DNA of 64,000 bases, taken from assembly GCF_029227915.1 (NCBI RefSeq), contig NC_079882.1, positions 4,960,001 through 5,024,000 on the forward strand, read 5' to 3'. The notes below the pieces were generated by a model. It did no database searches, had not been told where the DNA came from, and worked only from the letters and a program-made list of their open reading frames with translations. Below, in pieces: positions 11,065 to 22,078 of this stretch. The position numbers and the translations under genes are program-made. Each line of letters starts with the position of its first letter. Position 1 is the first letter of the stretch. The DNA comes from Hydractinia symbiolongicarpus. Taxonomy: Eukaryota > Cnidaria > Hydrozoa > Anthoathecata > Hydractiniidae.

Positions 11065-13180
11065 CAGACAAATGTTTATAGACTTTTGTACAAGCACACA
11101 AGACGTAAAAAACAGGACAACATAGGAGAATATAAGTAAATAAAGGGCCCACCGAAGTGATTATGTGTGCAATGCCTGATGCTCATGCACATTTGGAGGT
11201 AAAAATGTAAACAAATCACAGACACACGGAGGAAAACGTTCAAAATGGACAAAATCCACAATAAAAACATGGGTGAAATTTAGGTTTCAACATTTATTCA
11301 CAATATGTTTTAACCATGCTGTACTGGAACAATTTTATTTTAACTTTTATGCTTGATTACAAAATAATTTTCAGAACAAATTACGCAAAGTAGACACCTA
11401 ATCTATGCTTTGAGAAAGTGATCTTTTAAACTATAATTTGAACCATAACGAATGATGACATAAACCCTCATGAATCGAATATTTAGTCTATTTTCATTTT
11501 TCCAAGGAGTAATGCCTCTTCGTGTTTCCTATAAAACAGCAGTTAGTCAATCTTTTTTTTTTTCACTCTGCTAGCCATGTTTTTTTCTGCACTATTGTTT
11601 TCGTTACCTCCATTTCTGTGCACGCATCTTTTTGGGATAGTATTACGTAATGTTATATGATGCGCACGCAGAAAAAACATGGCACTTTGAGTGTATTAAA
11701 CAAGAACGACAAAATCTAAATTAAACCAAGGTTAAAAAAAAACTACAAGAAATGTCAGGTTTGAAGTTAGAAATAAAGATTCTCTGAACAGGTGAACAGT
11801 GTGGTTTTACCTCAAATCATAATGGCTACCCCAAAAATTGGACCTGTAATTGGTTTATCATGTGACATTAGGTGACGGGAGAATAAGGAAAGCTTTAAGG
11901 TTTTATAACTAATTTTGTAGGATTTTTAAAAAGCATCATCACTAAGACCCCCAAAATAAACATTGGTGCTTTATTACACCAAAACCCACCCAACTAAATC
12001 TACATGCCCTGAGTGCCGGTCACAAGTTTCCTATTTAAGTGATGATTACAGTTGAGATACCCTGACCAAATGTGGTGAACACATGTACACATGCCCTGAG
12101 CGTCAGGTGATATACATTTCCAAGACTGCAATGATTTGTATCAACCACATACCTGCCAAAAAGTGCAAACTAATACAATTCTATTGCCTTTCTACTATAT
12201 ATCTTGCAATGTAATACTTCAAGCACGTAAGCAAGTAAGTGCCAAACACTTGGGGGTATACAAAATTGTAAGGTTACCAAGATGTAGCCTGTAACAATTT
12301 TTTGCATATTTCCAATCCAGGTTTCGAATTAGGAGGTCACAATTTGCAAGGAATTAATCAATGGCAAGTGACCTAGTGCTCCCAGACCACACTTGCACAC
12401 ATTTTTTCTTCTCTACAGTCCTCAGATTTTTACAAACTGACTTTTCATTACTAATTACAACCCTGAAATCGGTTTCAGACAGCTTTAATTCAAGTAGGTT
12501 AACTAGGAATATTTTATATTTGATGTCAGTCAGATTTTTTCACCATAAAGATGTTTCAAAGGGATGTTCATAAAAATTTCCTAAAACCAGCCTGTTTTTG
12601 AACACGTTCTTAGTTGACGTTGAATTTGTTTTCCATCTAACATTAACTTGTTAAAATTACTATACCAGGCACAGGTAAAAGCGGCTGTAACAAGAATAGC
12701 TTACCCCTGAACAATGTATCATGTCAAGTCCGTTTAAATAAAAAAAACGTTAAATACCTATATGCCAATATAAAAATAAGATGTGACTCTAGTGAAAATA
12801 TTCTAGTTTTTACCATTTCATTAAGAATGCACGTTTAAAAAACACGGGACCCAAAATACCAAAACATAAGATATATATAAATACATTGCTATCCTGATGG
12901 TAGAATCAAAACCAAAAAAGATCTTGAAAACTATCCAATAAATAATGATCAATATGGGATTAACTTATTTTGAAATTTAAAGTATATTATATATACTTTT
13001 CTTTTCTTAAATTTAGACTGTACCTTCTATTAAACATTATACTCTGTTTCATTATTTCCAGGCTTTTGGAATAAAAGGAATTTGTAAATTTGTAAAAACG
13101 TAAGATTTGTAAAGAAGAAAACACTTTAGATGGAAACATATGGACATAATTTCCTTGACATCTATGCAAGACCGGTCATA
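11065..13180. other. Intergenic, dispersed palindromic repeat
   Basis: No gene is seen. At about 11176-11700 there are two blocks (GGAGGTAAAAATGTAAACAAA, and GTTACCTCCATTTCTG followed by GCAGAAAAAACATGGCA and GTGTATTAAA) that recur in compact form at 51121-51215. The pair GCCATGTTTTTTTCTGC (11574-11590) and GCAGAAAAAACATGGC is inverted. The remainder is AT-rich with short unsupported ORFs. Confidence 0.45.
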
Positions 13181-13184
13181 GTTT

Positions 13185-13565
13185 TAATATTGGAAAGGTG
13201 ATTCAGCAACAATGAGTTTATTTTTTATCGATATATTTTGGAATTTTCTTCCATCATCAGGATAACTAAAATAAATACATTTTAAAAACATTTTTTTATA
13301 AAACATATACAGTAAAATCTATCAACATTTCAAGTAATGAGTATAATCAAATTTTAAAATCACACAAGGGAATAAAATTTGATTAATTTAAAAGAAAAAG
13401 TAAGTGGTTTACATTATATACAACAACTAAACTTGTATTGTTAACACCCTGCTTCTGTACTCATCTTTGGTGTTTAAGGTGGGTTTGATTGCCCTGATCC
13501 ACAGAGCTTCCAAAGTCATCAAATATTCTGCACAGCAGTGTGTTGACCCTAAGGTCGAGACGTTG
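13185..13565 (-). mobile_element. Penelope-like retroelement, 3' end relic
   Basis: The minus strand encodes MTLEALWIRAIKPTLNTKDE followed by YRSRVLT (about 13525-13440), the C-terminal signature of the GIY-YIG endonuclease module of Penelope-like elements. Downstream on the same strand, CCTGATGATGGAAG followed by AAATTCC (about 13265-13235) is the usual conserved 3' tail of such elements. The upstream RT domain is absent. It lies antisense in the intron before the first recognised WBP4 exon. Confidence 0.7.
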
Positions 13566-13652
13566 TTGATTGTAATTTCTACGTTTATGCAATGCCTGGC
13601 GTGTTTTAATATTGGTTAGATAATTATTAAGTGCATTACTTTCTGATTTAGG

Positions 13653-16600
13653 GCAGATTATTGGAAGTCTACAGGCAAAAGGTTTTGTGATTTCTGTAAA
13701 TGTTGGACAGCTGATAATAAAGCTGTAAGTTATACTTCTTATTTATTGTTACGTCATGCTGCCTTTTCCTCTTATATTTTTTCCACTGGTATCTACTCAT
13801 CCATTGTTATACACTAATCGATCAATTAATTTTACACTGGTTTTGGAAAGTGCGTTTTACTAATGTTTTACGTATATATAAAAATGAAATCTTTTAATAC
13901 AGAGTATTGACTTCCATGAAAGAGGAAAAAATCATCAAGCTAATGTGAAGAGAAGACTTGGAGAGGTATCCCTTTTGCTGTTTCTCAAACTTCCCCCAAA
14001 CATTTATTTATCTCTTGTAAAAAAAAACACCAATTTTGTATTGTCAAATCAATTTATATATTTTAGATAAAAAAGAACTCCATTGAAAAAAGAAAGAAAG
14101 ATGAAGCTTCGAAGAAAATGTTTGCCCAAATGGAAAAGGTGTGTAATTTGTTTGTAATTTCCACTTACAAAGAACATACTTTAAATCAAGTAAATATTTT
14201 AAAACTTAAATACTGCATAAAAATAAAAATAACTCCAAATGAAAAAGTATTCTGCATTTGGTATGTGAATGGTCATAGTCCCCACCCCAGTCTGCTGGAG
14301 GAAGATGAAATTCCCAATAATTAAAGCTTGTCAACACTGCCTTAGGGGCGGATGTTTTGTTGTGGGGTAATTTCAACCTTAGTTATCCTTCAGTTTCGAT
14401 AATGTTGCATGATTTCTGGTTGTTGCAACAAACTTGTTAAATAATTCTTACCCTGATATGGTAGCTTGAAGGCTCCACCAGTCTTAATACTACTGTATTA
14501 ATTACTGAAAGATAACAACAGAATTAACACAAATATCAACATTGCCACCAATAACACAATTTTAAAGTCAACACAAGTAGAATATTAAATTGCATGCTGC
14601 AACTGTTTGTCACAGTCAACATGATAAACAAATTAAAATCATCAAAAACACAACAGTAATCATTACAATCAATTATTGTAGAGATATTTTGGATGCCTCC
14701 AGAACCTAAAACAACTTGTTTGGAGACACTCAATGCTTTGTCAAGCAGTCGGCTAATTGGTGTTTCCCTTCAACCCACTTGACAGTCATCCCATCTTGTT
14801 CCTCCTTCACTCAAAGCTAGTGTTTCTGAAGCAATTGGGGTTTTGGTTACTCTTTGTAGTTATTTCGATTGCCAGGTTGGTATAACTTTGTTTAGGTGCT
14901 TCACAAATATGATAAATGCAACTTGTCAGGATCCGCACTTCAAACTGGCATGGGTTGTATCTGTGTAGCAAATAATTTCACAATTTTCCATATTTGCAAT
15001 CTTGGTAATGGTTATTGCAACATGCTTGCTCTTAATTCTTCAAATAATCTTGTTGGCATCTTTCAAATTTTGAATTGTAGGTACCTTGTCATAATTAGAC
15101 GTTTGACAACTATCATAAGCCACATCAGGGCGGGTTTGTCCTGCCACCGAAGCAATTTGCCCACTCAACGATTTCAGCATCGTCTTTTCCTTGCTAGTCA
15201 CTTTTCGTTCATTGCTAACATCATTTTTAAGACTCTATATAGCTCACTTGATTAATCTTAATTGCTTTTAAATTGATCCACATCTAATCCTAGATACTTG
15301 AATGTTGAGCTTGATCGCGTACTGATTTTGAATGTTTCGAAAAGCTCTGTGATAACATCTTTGTGGAAAGCTGGACTACTGCCATACACAAAGTCATCAA
15401 CCTGGTAAACACAAATTCCAATGATTTGCTTACCTCATACAAACATCTCTTTAGTTTCCACACTGTTGTCACTGACAATGTGTCTTTTGGTGGTTGTAGA
15501 AACAGTTCTTTTTCAATAGCATTTCCCTGAAGAAAAACTGCAGTGATATCAAGCTATGATAGCCATTGCAAGTCGAAGGCTTTGTTCGCCACAAGTTGGA
15601 GAATCTGTTCTCAACGACTGTGAACTTTCTTCAAAGGCTCAGCCACCAATCTAGCTTTCACAATTCTTTTTTTACCTTTGAACTTCTCAGTTATGACTCA
15701 TTTGCTTGATACAGTAGTTTGACCAGTGTCTGGAACTTCTTCAAAGACATTATGTTTTAAGTTCTGTAATTCTCTCTCATATGCATCAACTGTTTCCTGT
15801 GAAAACATATCGAACATATCCGGATTTTCCGGCTCGACCCATTTGGCACATCATTCCAATTGATGCTTTTTGGCTTTCTACCACCATCATTAGACACATT
15901 AACCCAATTTTTATAACAACAGAATTAACACAAATTGCAATATCAACAAAGCTTTCTTAAATCAGTGAATCAAAATATTTAGTTATAGTCAAAGGGAAAT
16001 TGATCATTGGCTTGACCAGAGCCGCAATTACCAGGGAAAAAACTTTGCATTAGAGGGAACCCTAAGGGGTGCAGGAAACTATGATGGTCAAAATTAATCG
16101 TATCAATTTTTCTTTGCAAATTTAGTGAAAATTAACAAAATTAGTTCAGGTGAAATTATTTGGATTTGATTTTTGCAAGAACTAATAAAACGTGATTTCG
16201 TTATAAAGTATTTGAGTTAAACGGTAGCTTTTATAAGGAACTATTATGCACAATGCAAAGACAATACTAAACAGAGAACGAGATATAACTCCAGTTAATT
16301 GATTTTAATAATCTTCCATAATAGGCCGCATTGGCAGCTGTGGAAAAAGATATTCAAGCTAACCAAGGAGCAGTTGGCAAGTCTGACATGAAAAATATCG
16401 TTTCCGGTTGGTGAATTAATGATAATTTTTAATTTCATTTACAATATAAAACTTCTGATTTCCACCCACTAATTTAAGCTCACGCTGCTGGCTCAGGTAA
16501 CAACAGCTCAACGTATCCTTGGACCGCTATGATCGCTCCACAAGGCTTCACATATTACTACAATTCATTAACTGGAGGTAAGTGTTGAATTATTTCCTGT

Positions 16601-19600
16601 TTGGTTGGCCCCATATTTTCTTCCTTTTCTTTTCTTTTTTTTAATTTCTTTCTGTTTCATGACAATTTAGCGAATTGTGAAGGTTGGTTTTTTTTTTAGA
16701 ATCCTCCTGGACAATGCCTGAAGTGTTTAAGAAGTTACACGAAGAAAAGATAAAGTATTGTTTTGTTTATAAAGTGAATGTTTTAGTGTTGTAAAAAAAC
16801 GAGCATCATGATTCATTTTTAGATCTTTTTTGTTGACTTTAGAGAAGAAGAAGAATCACAACCGAAGAAGAAAAAAAAGAAAAAAGAGAAAGAGGTGTAT
16901 TAGATGTGATCTATTATCTCTTATCACTTCCTATCTATAGACAATGGCCAACCGGTGACTTTTTACTTGCGATAGCCCACTGGGCTAGTGAAGCCAGAAA
17001 ATACATGCTACTATATCTAGATCATCTTGAGATGAAGGCTTGGATTCTTGTACTAGTAATTTACGACTAAGTTCACCCGATTTTTTTCTACTGTGTAAAT
17101 AACTTTTATCATGACGCTGGATGCAGTATTCTTACCACTAGGGTTCGAAAGTAGTGTGCTTACCAAGATCTTTAAAAAACACCTGTATTTTGTTGTAGCA
17201 TGGTGAAGGACGTTATGTTTTATTATTTGTAGCTACCAAAGAATCCTTACATTAAATCAGAAGAACGACCTGAAGAGGTTCATAATATACATCCACTGCT
17301 TGGTGGGTGGTCGACTGTTCGACGTCATGAAGTGGAAGGTGAAGAAGAAAGTAAAGACCAAATGAACCAGCAGAGGTATTATAAAATATCTACTTCATTT
17401 ATTCCACGTTATACATTTTTTCACTTACTGGTCAGTGTGCAAAGAGGTACCTCCAGGGAGGATCCAGATTTTTTCAAGACTTTTTCAAAATATTGCTATA
17501 ATATTTGGACTAAGTCTTGAATTTAGCAGCTGGGGGCCCTTTCGCTAATTTAGCTTTGCGGGTACAAAAATCGCCGAAAATTGTCTTCCGATTTATCTAG
17601 TTATTAATAAAATTGACGAAAAGAAACGCTAAGCTATAAGAAAATCATTTTTTATAAGAATCAACTCTCCGTCTTACACGTCTTATTTTAGATAGGTAAA
17701 AACCACTAAAATTAACAGGGATTAACTACACTAAAGTGAGACAATTTGAATATATTTCAATATTTATAAATTCTTGCTGTTTCTGCCAATATCAGGCTTC
17801 ATCAGCATGACTAGGTGAATCAAATGATCACACCAGTCATGGACAGCAAAATAAAACACAATAATAACAAAAACAATAAGAATATGGAAAGATCAGGATA
17901 ATGAAGATGAAATATACATACATGTGATATGATACATACACACCTCAACCCATGTATTTGTTTAGATATATTTGTTTATTCATAGGGCTAAACTCAAGTT
18001 TCGTTTGAACTTTAAAAAAAGAATTAAGAAGGGCAATTTTCTGCTTTTTGCGTGCTGAAATAGGAAAATGCGACTTTCGCTTAAGAAAGTTGCAACCTGG
18101 AACAAGGGAAACGTAATGATTTGGCTTGAAGTCTACACCAGACTTAACAATACCTTCATAACAAAATAAAATTTTTAACTGATCTTCATCAGGTAAAATA
18201 GATGGACGTGGCAATATACACTGTGTAAAGAGAGTTCGAAACCGTAACAAGCGAACTGTGGGAAAAACGTATTAATTTTTCTCTTTATTACTGTTGACAA
18301 GGCAAGTATTGATAGAAAAGGTGACCATGTCTTGGGGGTACAGTTGTTGATAGCTTCTGCTTTAACTGCCTCCTCAGGAGGAAGAGTCATATCACAAACA
18401 ATATGGGAAAGGGAAAATCGGAATAAACTTTTTTCAGATATAAAAATATTTGCCTTTTGGTTTTTAAAAGCAAATTGAAAACAAGGATGATTGGAATAAA
18501 AGAAAGGATGCAAGAAAAGTTCTATGGATGTCAAGATTCTCAAAACATCGACATCAACAATACCAACGATGCTGAGCTGTATAGACAGTCTCCTGATGGA
18601 TTGAATCTAAAAATAATATATTTTACCATGACTTTTTACTCAACAAACTTTGTTTCCCAATAGCCATTCGAAGAGTTGTTTATTTTCATCACCAACCTTA
18701 CTTATCCAGATGTCAAGTTCTTGCTTCTAATAACAACACAAATATTAATTGAGAAAGAACTCCTCAACAATGCTGAAAATTCTGTTCAAAGCTCATATTA
18801 CAAAAACAATTAGCCGGCTAGCTAGCTATAGCTAATTAAATCTTTTTGTATTTGTTTTTAATAGTCTGTTGTAAAAAGCTCTCCCTCAACTAGCTTTTCG
18901 TAGCGAATATACTGAAAACCTTTATGTAAATGCAAGGTGTGTTGGAGAGTAAAAAACATACTTCTCACCTTAAAGCAATAATTCCTTTATCTTCACACCT
19001 CGCCTCAGATGGAAGGTATATATCTGGACCTGAATTCTGATGAAGACTTTTACCAACCAAGGGATAAATATCCGCAGACAACAAAAATGTCCGAGAATAA
19101 ACACTTTCTAAAAGTTCTTTTTGCATTTTACGAACAGATTCAACACTTTAAATCATTAAGCACCCGCGCCAACATGTCTGCTGTAGCCATGATAGTACGG
19201 AAAGAATCCAAGCCAAAAGGCGTGAGTCTTTGACTAATCCTGACAAATGGGAGTTAAAACTATAGCCTAACAGGTTATAAGTAACCACGCAGTACGGAAC
19301 CTAAATTTCCTACGCCGGCTGCGGGTCACATATTGTTGGACTACGCATAGAGTGTAAAAATTACGTCATGATTTTGACATCACAGGCCCCTTAGGTGAGA
19401 TGGGGAGGGTTGCAAGCCATACCTATTTGATTTTTGACTGACTGAGTGACTGATTAGTTAAAATGATTCAGTCAAAATCTGTAAGCTATAATTTGCAACC
19501 CTCTCAGCCTATATGGTAGTGACGTCACAACTTTGACGTCAACATCGCCATAGGCGAAATGGAGAGGGCTGTGAACCGTGGCTTTTCGCCGTAAATAAAT

Positions 19601-20249
19601 TACAATCTGATTTTTTAACGCGCTCCGTCTGCAACACCTGGATCGTCGACATCATTCGCTTGGCTAACATTTTTCGTCAATTTTACACTTAGTCACGCGA
19701 CTTATCTGACTAACCCTGAATCCGCGCCTGACCTCCCTCTACTTATTTTTGTTTTCTTGATAGCTAATATTTTGTTTTGGTTTTTTAATGGGAGCGTAAT
19801 CGCTTAAAATAGTGACCTTTTGAAAAATTCTGCTGTATTAAAGAAAGAAAAGAGAAAGACTTTTCGGTTATAGTTTTTGTACAAGATTTAACACCTGTTC
19901 CCAATTATTAAAAGTCACTGTGATAAAGATGTAATAGCGTTGAACAGTACCTTATAAATGGCTTAAGTGCATGTCCAACATATATAGAAAGACGGTATTT
20001 AAAATCATTAGGGTATTGAGTTGTATTTTATATTTCAGTACCGAAAATTCCGGTAACAACGAGGTAAGTGACAGAAGCGAGGATGCAGAAGCTTCCGAGA
20101 TGAAAAACGACGAAGAAAGAAGCAGTGGGAAAAAATTTAAAGAGAAAGTAATGAAAACAAACTTGGCGGCGACAACAGACGAACCAGTTGCTTTCAAAAA
20201 AAGAAAATCAAAATCGCGTAACATGCGAAAGCGAGACGATGATGATTGA
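13653..20249 (+). CDS. WBP4: WW domain-binding protein 4 (WBP4/FBP21), multi-exon
   Basis: WBP4 is a nuclear pre-mRNA splicing factor that joins the spliceosome through its WW and zinc-finger regions. Exons read: 13653-13724, 13903-13965, 14067-14138, 16325-16406, 16479-16577, 16700-16754, 16843-16894, 17233-17375, 20039-20249, all with AG/GT borders and compatible phases. The first two carry the matrin-type zinc finger (FCDFCKCWTADNK, then FHERGKNHQANVKRR). The 16479 and 16700 exons make a single WW domain (YPWTAM, GFTYYYNSLTGESSWTMPE); human WBP4 has two. A Lys/Glu tract follows. The last exon ends in the family's conserved tail (KFKEKVMKTN, VAFKKRKSKSRNMRKR). The Met codon appears split across an upstream intron (AT|G, then ADYWKS). 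One base seems to be missing between ADYWKSTGK and FCDFC. The first exon was not located. A polyadenylation signal AATAAA is at 20271-20276. Introns hold Copia, Penelope-like and unknown relics. Confidence 0.9.
14512..15935 (-). mobile_element. Copia-type LTR retrotransposon relic
   Basis: Minus-strand fragments follow the Copia RT and RNase H order. They are DVFEEVPDTGQTTVSSKW (about 15790-15710), DITAVFLQGNAIEKELFLQP with VWKLKRCLYEVSK (about 15550-15430), the catalytic VDDFVYGSS (about 15405), STFKYLGLDVDQF, GQIASVAGQTRPDV (about 15165-15125) and QLADCLTKALSVSK at the RNase H end (about 14760-14715). About 40 residues are deleted between CLYEVSK and VDDF, and other frames are broken. A 23-bp direct repeat (ATAACAACAGAATTAACACA plus AAT) lies at 14512-14534 and 15913-15935. 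It may be what is left of the LTRs. It sits in a WBP4 intron, antisense to the gene. Confidence 0.85.
17730..18543 (-). pseudogene. Unidentified antisense coding relic in WBP4 intron
   Basis: Two overlapping minus ORFs (18543-18175 and 18250-17945) have protein-like composition, for example NNCTPKTWSPFLSILALSTV and RPSILPDEDQLKILFCYEGI. They are shifted relative to each other as if by an indel. Just downstream on the same strand (about 17830-17770), CATGCTGATGAAGCCTGATATTGG resembles the conserved 3' tail of Penelope-like or related retroelements. I do not recognise the protein. The likeliest explanation is the 3' end of an unclassified mobile element. Confidence 0.4.
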
Positions 20250-20270
20250 ACTTTCTGACGGAAGTTGGTT

Positions 20271-20276
20271 AATAAA
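20271..20276 (+). promoter_or_regulatory. WBP4 polyadenylation signal
   Basis: A canonical AATAAA lies 22 bases after the WBP4 stop codon. Confidence 0.7.
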
Positions 20277-20814
20277 ATGAATGATAGAATTAACGAAGTG
20301 AATTTGCACCAAGCAAGAAAGTATTCACTCTTCATTCAAACTTTCGGAAAATAACAAAAGCCTAGAACAAAGCGTATTTCAACAGCGCCATGGTTATGGT
20401 TATGGTTAAACGCTATTTTGTAATGATAAAAGACTTACAAATTGGAATGGATATAAGTGGATATAAATATAAGGACATTGTTTTTTATATATTTTTATCG
20501 CATGGATTTAAAAATGTATTTATATGCGATAAATTGAATCGGGGAATTGATATTGTTTCAGATGATGGCTTTTTTTATTAAAATAAAAAAATATATAGCG
20601 AGTCATTGTAAGCGACGGTTAAAAAAGAGAAAAGCTTTTTTTTTCTTTTTTTTTTTTACAATGCTATTTTTCACCTGTTGGTGAATGGAAATCTGTGAAG
20701 GACTACCTACTTCTTATAACGTAGAAGAAATACGATTATTTCAGTTTCATAGGCCGTTTTGTTTTTTCTTTCAGTTTGTTTCAATCGTCTTGACACACGA
20801 CACGATTCGAAAAC
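20277..20814. other. Short spacer between WBP4 and the channel gene
   Basis: This is AT-rich. A CTTTCAG at about 20768-20774 could be a splice acceptor for a 5'-UTR exon of the channel gene, 41 bases before its ATG. No other gene was seen. Confidence 0.4.
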
Positions 20815-22077
20815 ATGTCGTCAACATTCATGCGCCAAAAGTTGCAAAATTATGCTGAGTCTGCAACTTTTCACGGACTTTGTCACGTGTATAATGGACA
20901 AATGACAGAGAAAATATTCTGGTTGTCAATCGTCTTAGGATTATCAGGAGTGGTTGGCTCGCTTACTTTTCAACTAGTGGAGAAATACTTCAGCAGAAAA
21001 GTTTACCTCGAGTCGCGACATGTTTACAGTAAAGAGCTGATATTTCCTACTATTACAATATGCAACGGTAATAAAATGCTGCCTTGGTATATACCAGGCC
21101 AGCCACAGTTTGAAAATCTTACCCAAAATGTTTTCTCAACTGGGTTTTATGAGTTCTCTACTGCATACGAGCCATTCTGTATTTTTGCTGGAAAATATTG
21201 TGATATATCAGAGTTTAATACTGTAGAAAAACATGTGCCTTGCCTGTCGTTTAACGAAAATGGCAACTACACTCAAACTTCACCTGGTACGCATAGTGGC
21301 TTGTCCTTTCTAATCTATATTAACAACACAGAGTTCAAAAACAAAGCAGATTTTGGACGATTAGAAATGGTGTTGAGCTATCCGGGAGATTTTTGGGCAT
21401 TACACTATGACGAGTTCATTCTCTCAACTAATTCTGAATATAACATTGAATTGCGACAGAAAACAAGATATAATCTTCCGGCTCCTTTTCCGTCGAATTG
21501 TCACGAAGAAGCAGAGAACGAACATTATATCAAGCTCGATGGTAGGTACACTCACAGCAAATGTTTAACTTCAAATGCTTTGATTTCCCAGTATTTAAGC
21601 TGTGGAGATGTCTTTATTCCACTCTTCAGGCCCAGCGTAACACCGTTTCTTAAAAGTATAACCAAACATAACAAGAGCATGGAGAACACAAAAGGCTGTA
21701 TTAAACACTCCTTTCAGAATTTAACGGAAAATAAATGTCACTTGCCGTGCAAAGATGTTCGATACGAAAAGTCTATTTATCCTATTAATTGGAAAGTGTC
21801 TGAAGACATTTTGACTTCTTTGAAAAGAGGTTCCAAAGAGAACATGACAAAGGAATCTATTGCTAAATCGTTTGTGCGCATTAACATTTACTTTCCAAGG
21901 CTTGAGTACGAAGTTGTCTCAGAGCAACCAGCTTATTCTCTTAAAGAGCTTGCGTCAGACTTCGGTGGCTTAATGGGTATAACCTTGGGAGCGTCTATGA
22001 TATCTATGCTTGAGTTGGTTATTATCGTCGTGTTGACTATTCGTACAAGAAGAGAAAAAAATCATGCTTCAGAATAA
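20815..22077 (+). CDS. DEG/ENaC/ASIC-family sodium channel subunit, intronless
   Basis: This single 420-codon frame encodes a trimeric, amiloride-sensitive-type cation channel subunit of the plasma membrane. A cytosolic N-terminus carries the gating His-Gly pair (FHGLCH, residues 19-23). TM1 spans about 34-60 (FWLSIVLGLSGVVGSLTF). The family motif FPTITICNGN follows just outside the membrane at about 86-95. The ectodomain is Cys-rich with many N-glycosylation sequons (NYT, NNT, NLT, NMT). TM2 at about 388-412 has the selectivity-filter signature in LGASMISMLEL. The C-tail is short and basic. At 420 residues it is on the small side for the family. Hydrozoan relatives (HyNaC) are peptide-gated; that this one is too is only an inference. 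The AATAAA at 22073-22078 overlaps the stop codon. Confidence 0.93.
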   Translation: MSSTFMRQKLQNYAESATFHGLCHVYNGQMTEKIFWLSIVLGLSGVVGSLTFQLVEKYFSRKVYLESRHVYSKELIFPTITICNGNKMLPWYIPGQPQFENLTQNVFSTGFYEFSTAYEPFCIFAGKYCDISEFNTVEKHVPCLSFNENGNYTQTSPGTHSGLSFLIYINNTEFKNKADFGRLEMVLSYPGDFWALHYDEFILSTNSEYNIELRQKTRYNLPAPFPSNCHEEAENEHYIKLDGRYTHSKCLTSNALISQYLSCGDVFIPLFRPSVTPFLKSITKHNKSMENTKGCIKHSFQNLTENKCHLPCKDVRYEKSIYPINWKVSEDILTSLKRGSKENMTKESIAKSFVRINIYFPRLEYEVVSEQPAYSLKELASDFGGLMGITLGASMISMLELVIIVVLTIRTRREKNHASE

Positions 22078-22078
22078 A
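22073..22078 (+). promoter_or_regulatory. Polyadenylation signal overlapping the channel stop codon
   Basis: AATAAA includes the TAA stop at 22075-22077. A second ATAAAATT follows at once. Confidence 0.55.

Noticed and set aside
19009-19233. Additional WBP4 exon
   Set aside because: No matching splice borders in phase, and the protein reads through cleanly from the exon ending at 17375 to the one at 20039.
20390-20581. 63-codon plus ORF between WBP4 and the channel gene
   Set aside because: Starts in a GTTATG simple repeat and has AT-biased composition, with no supporting signals.
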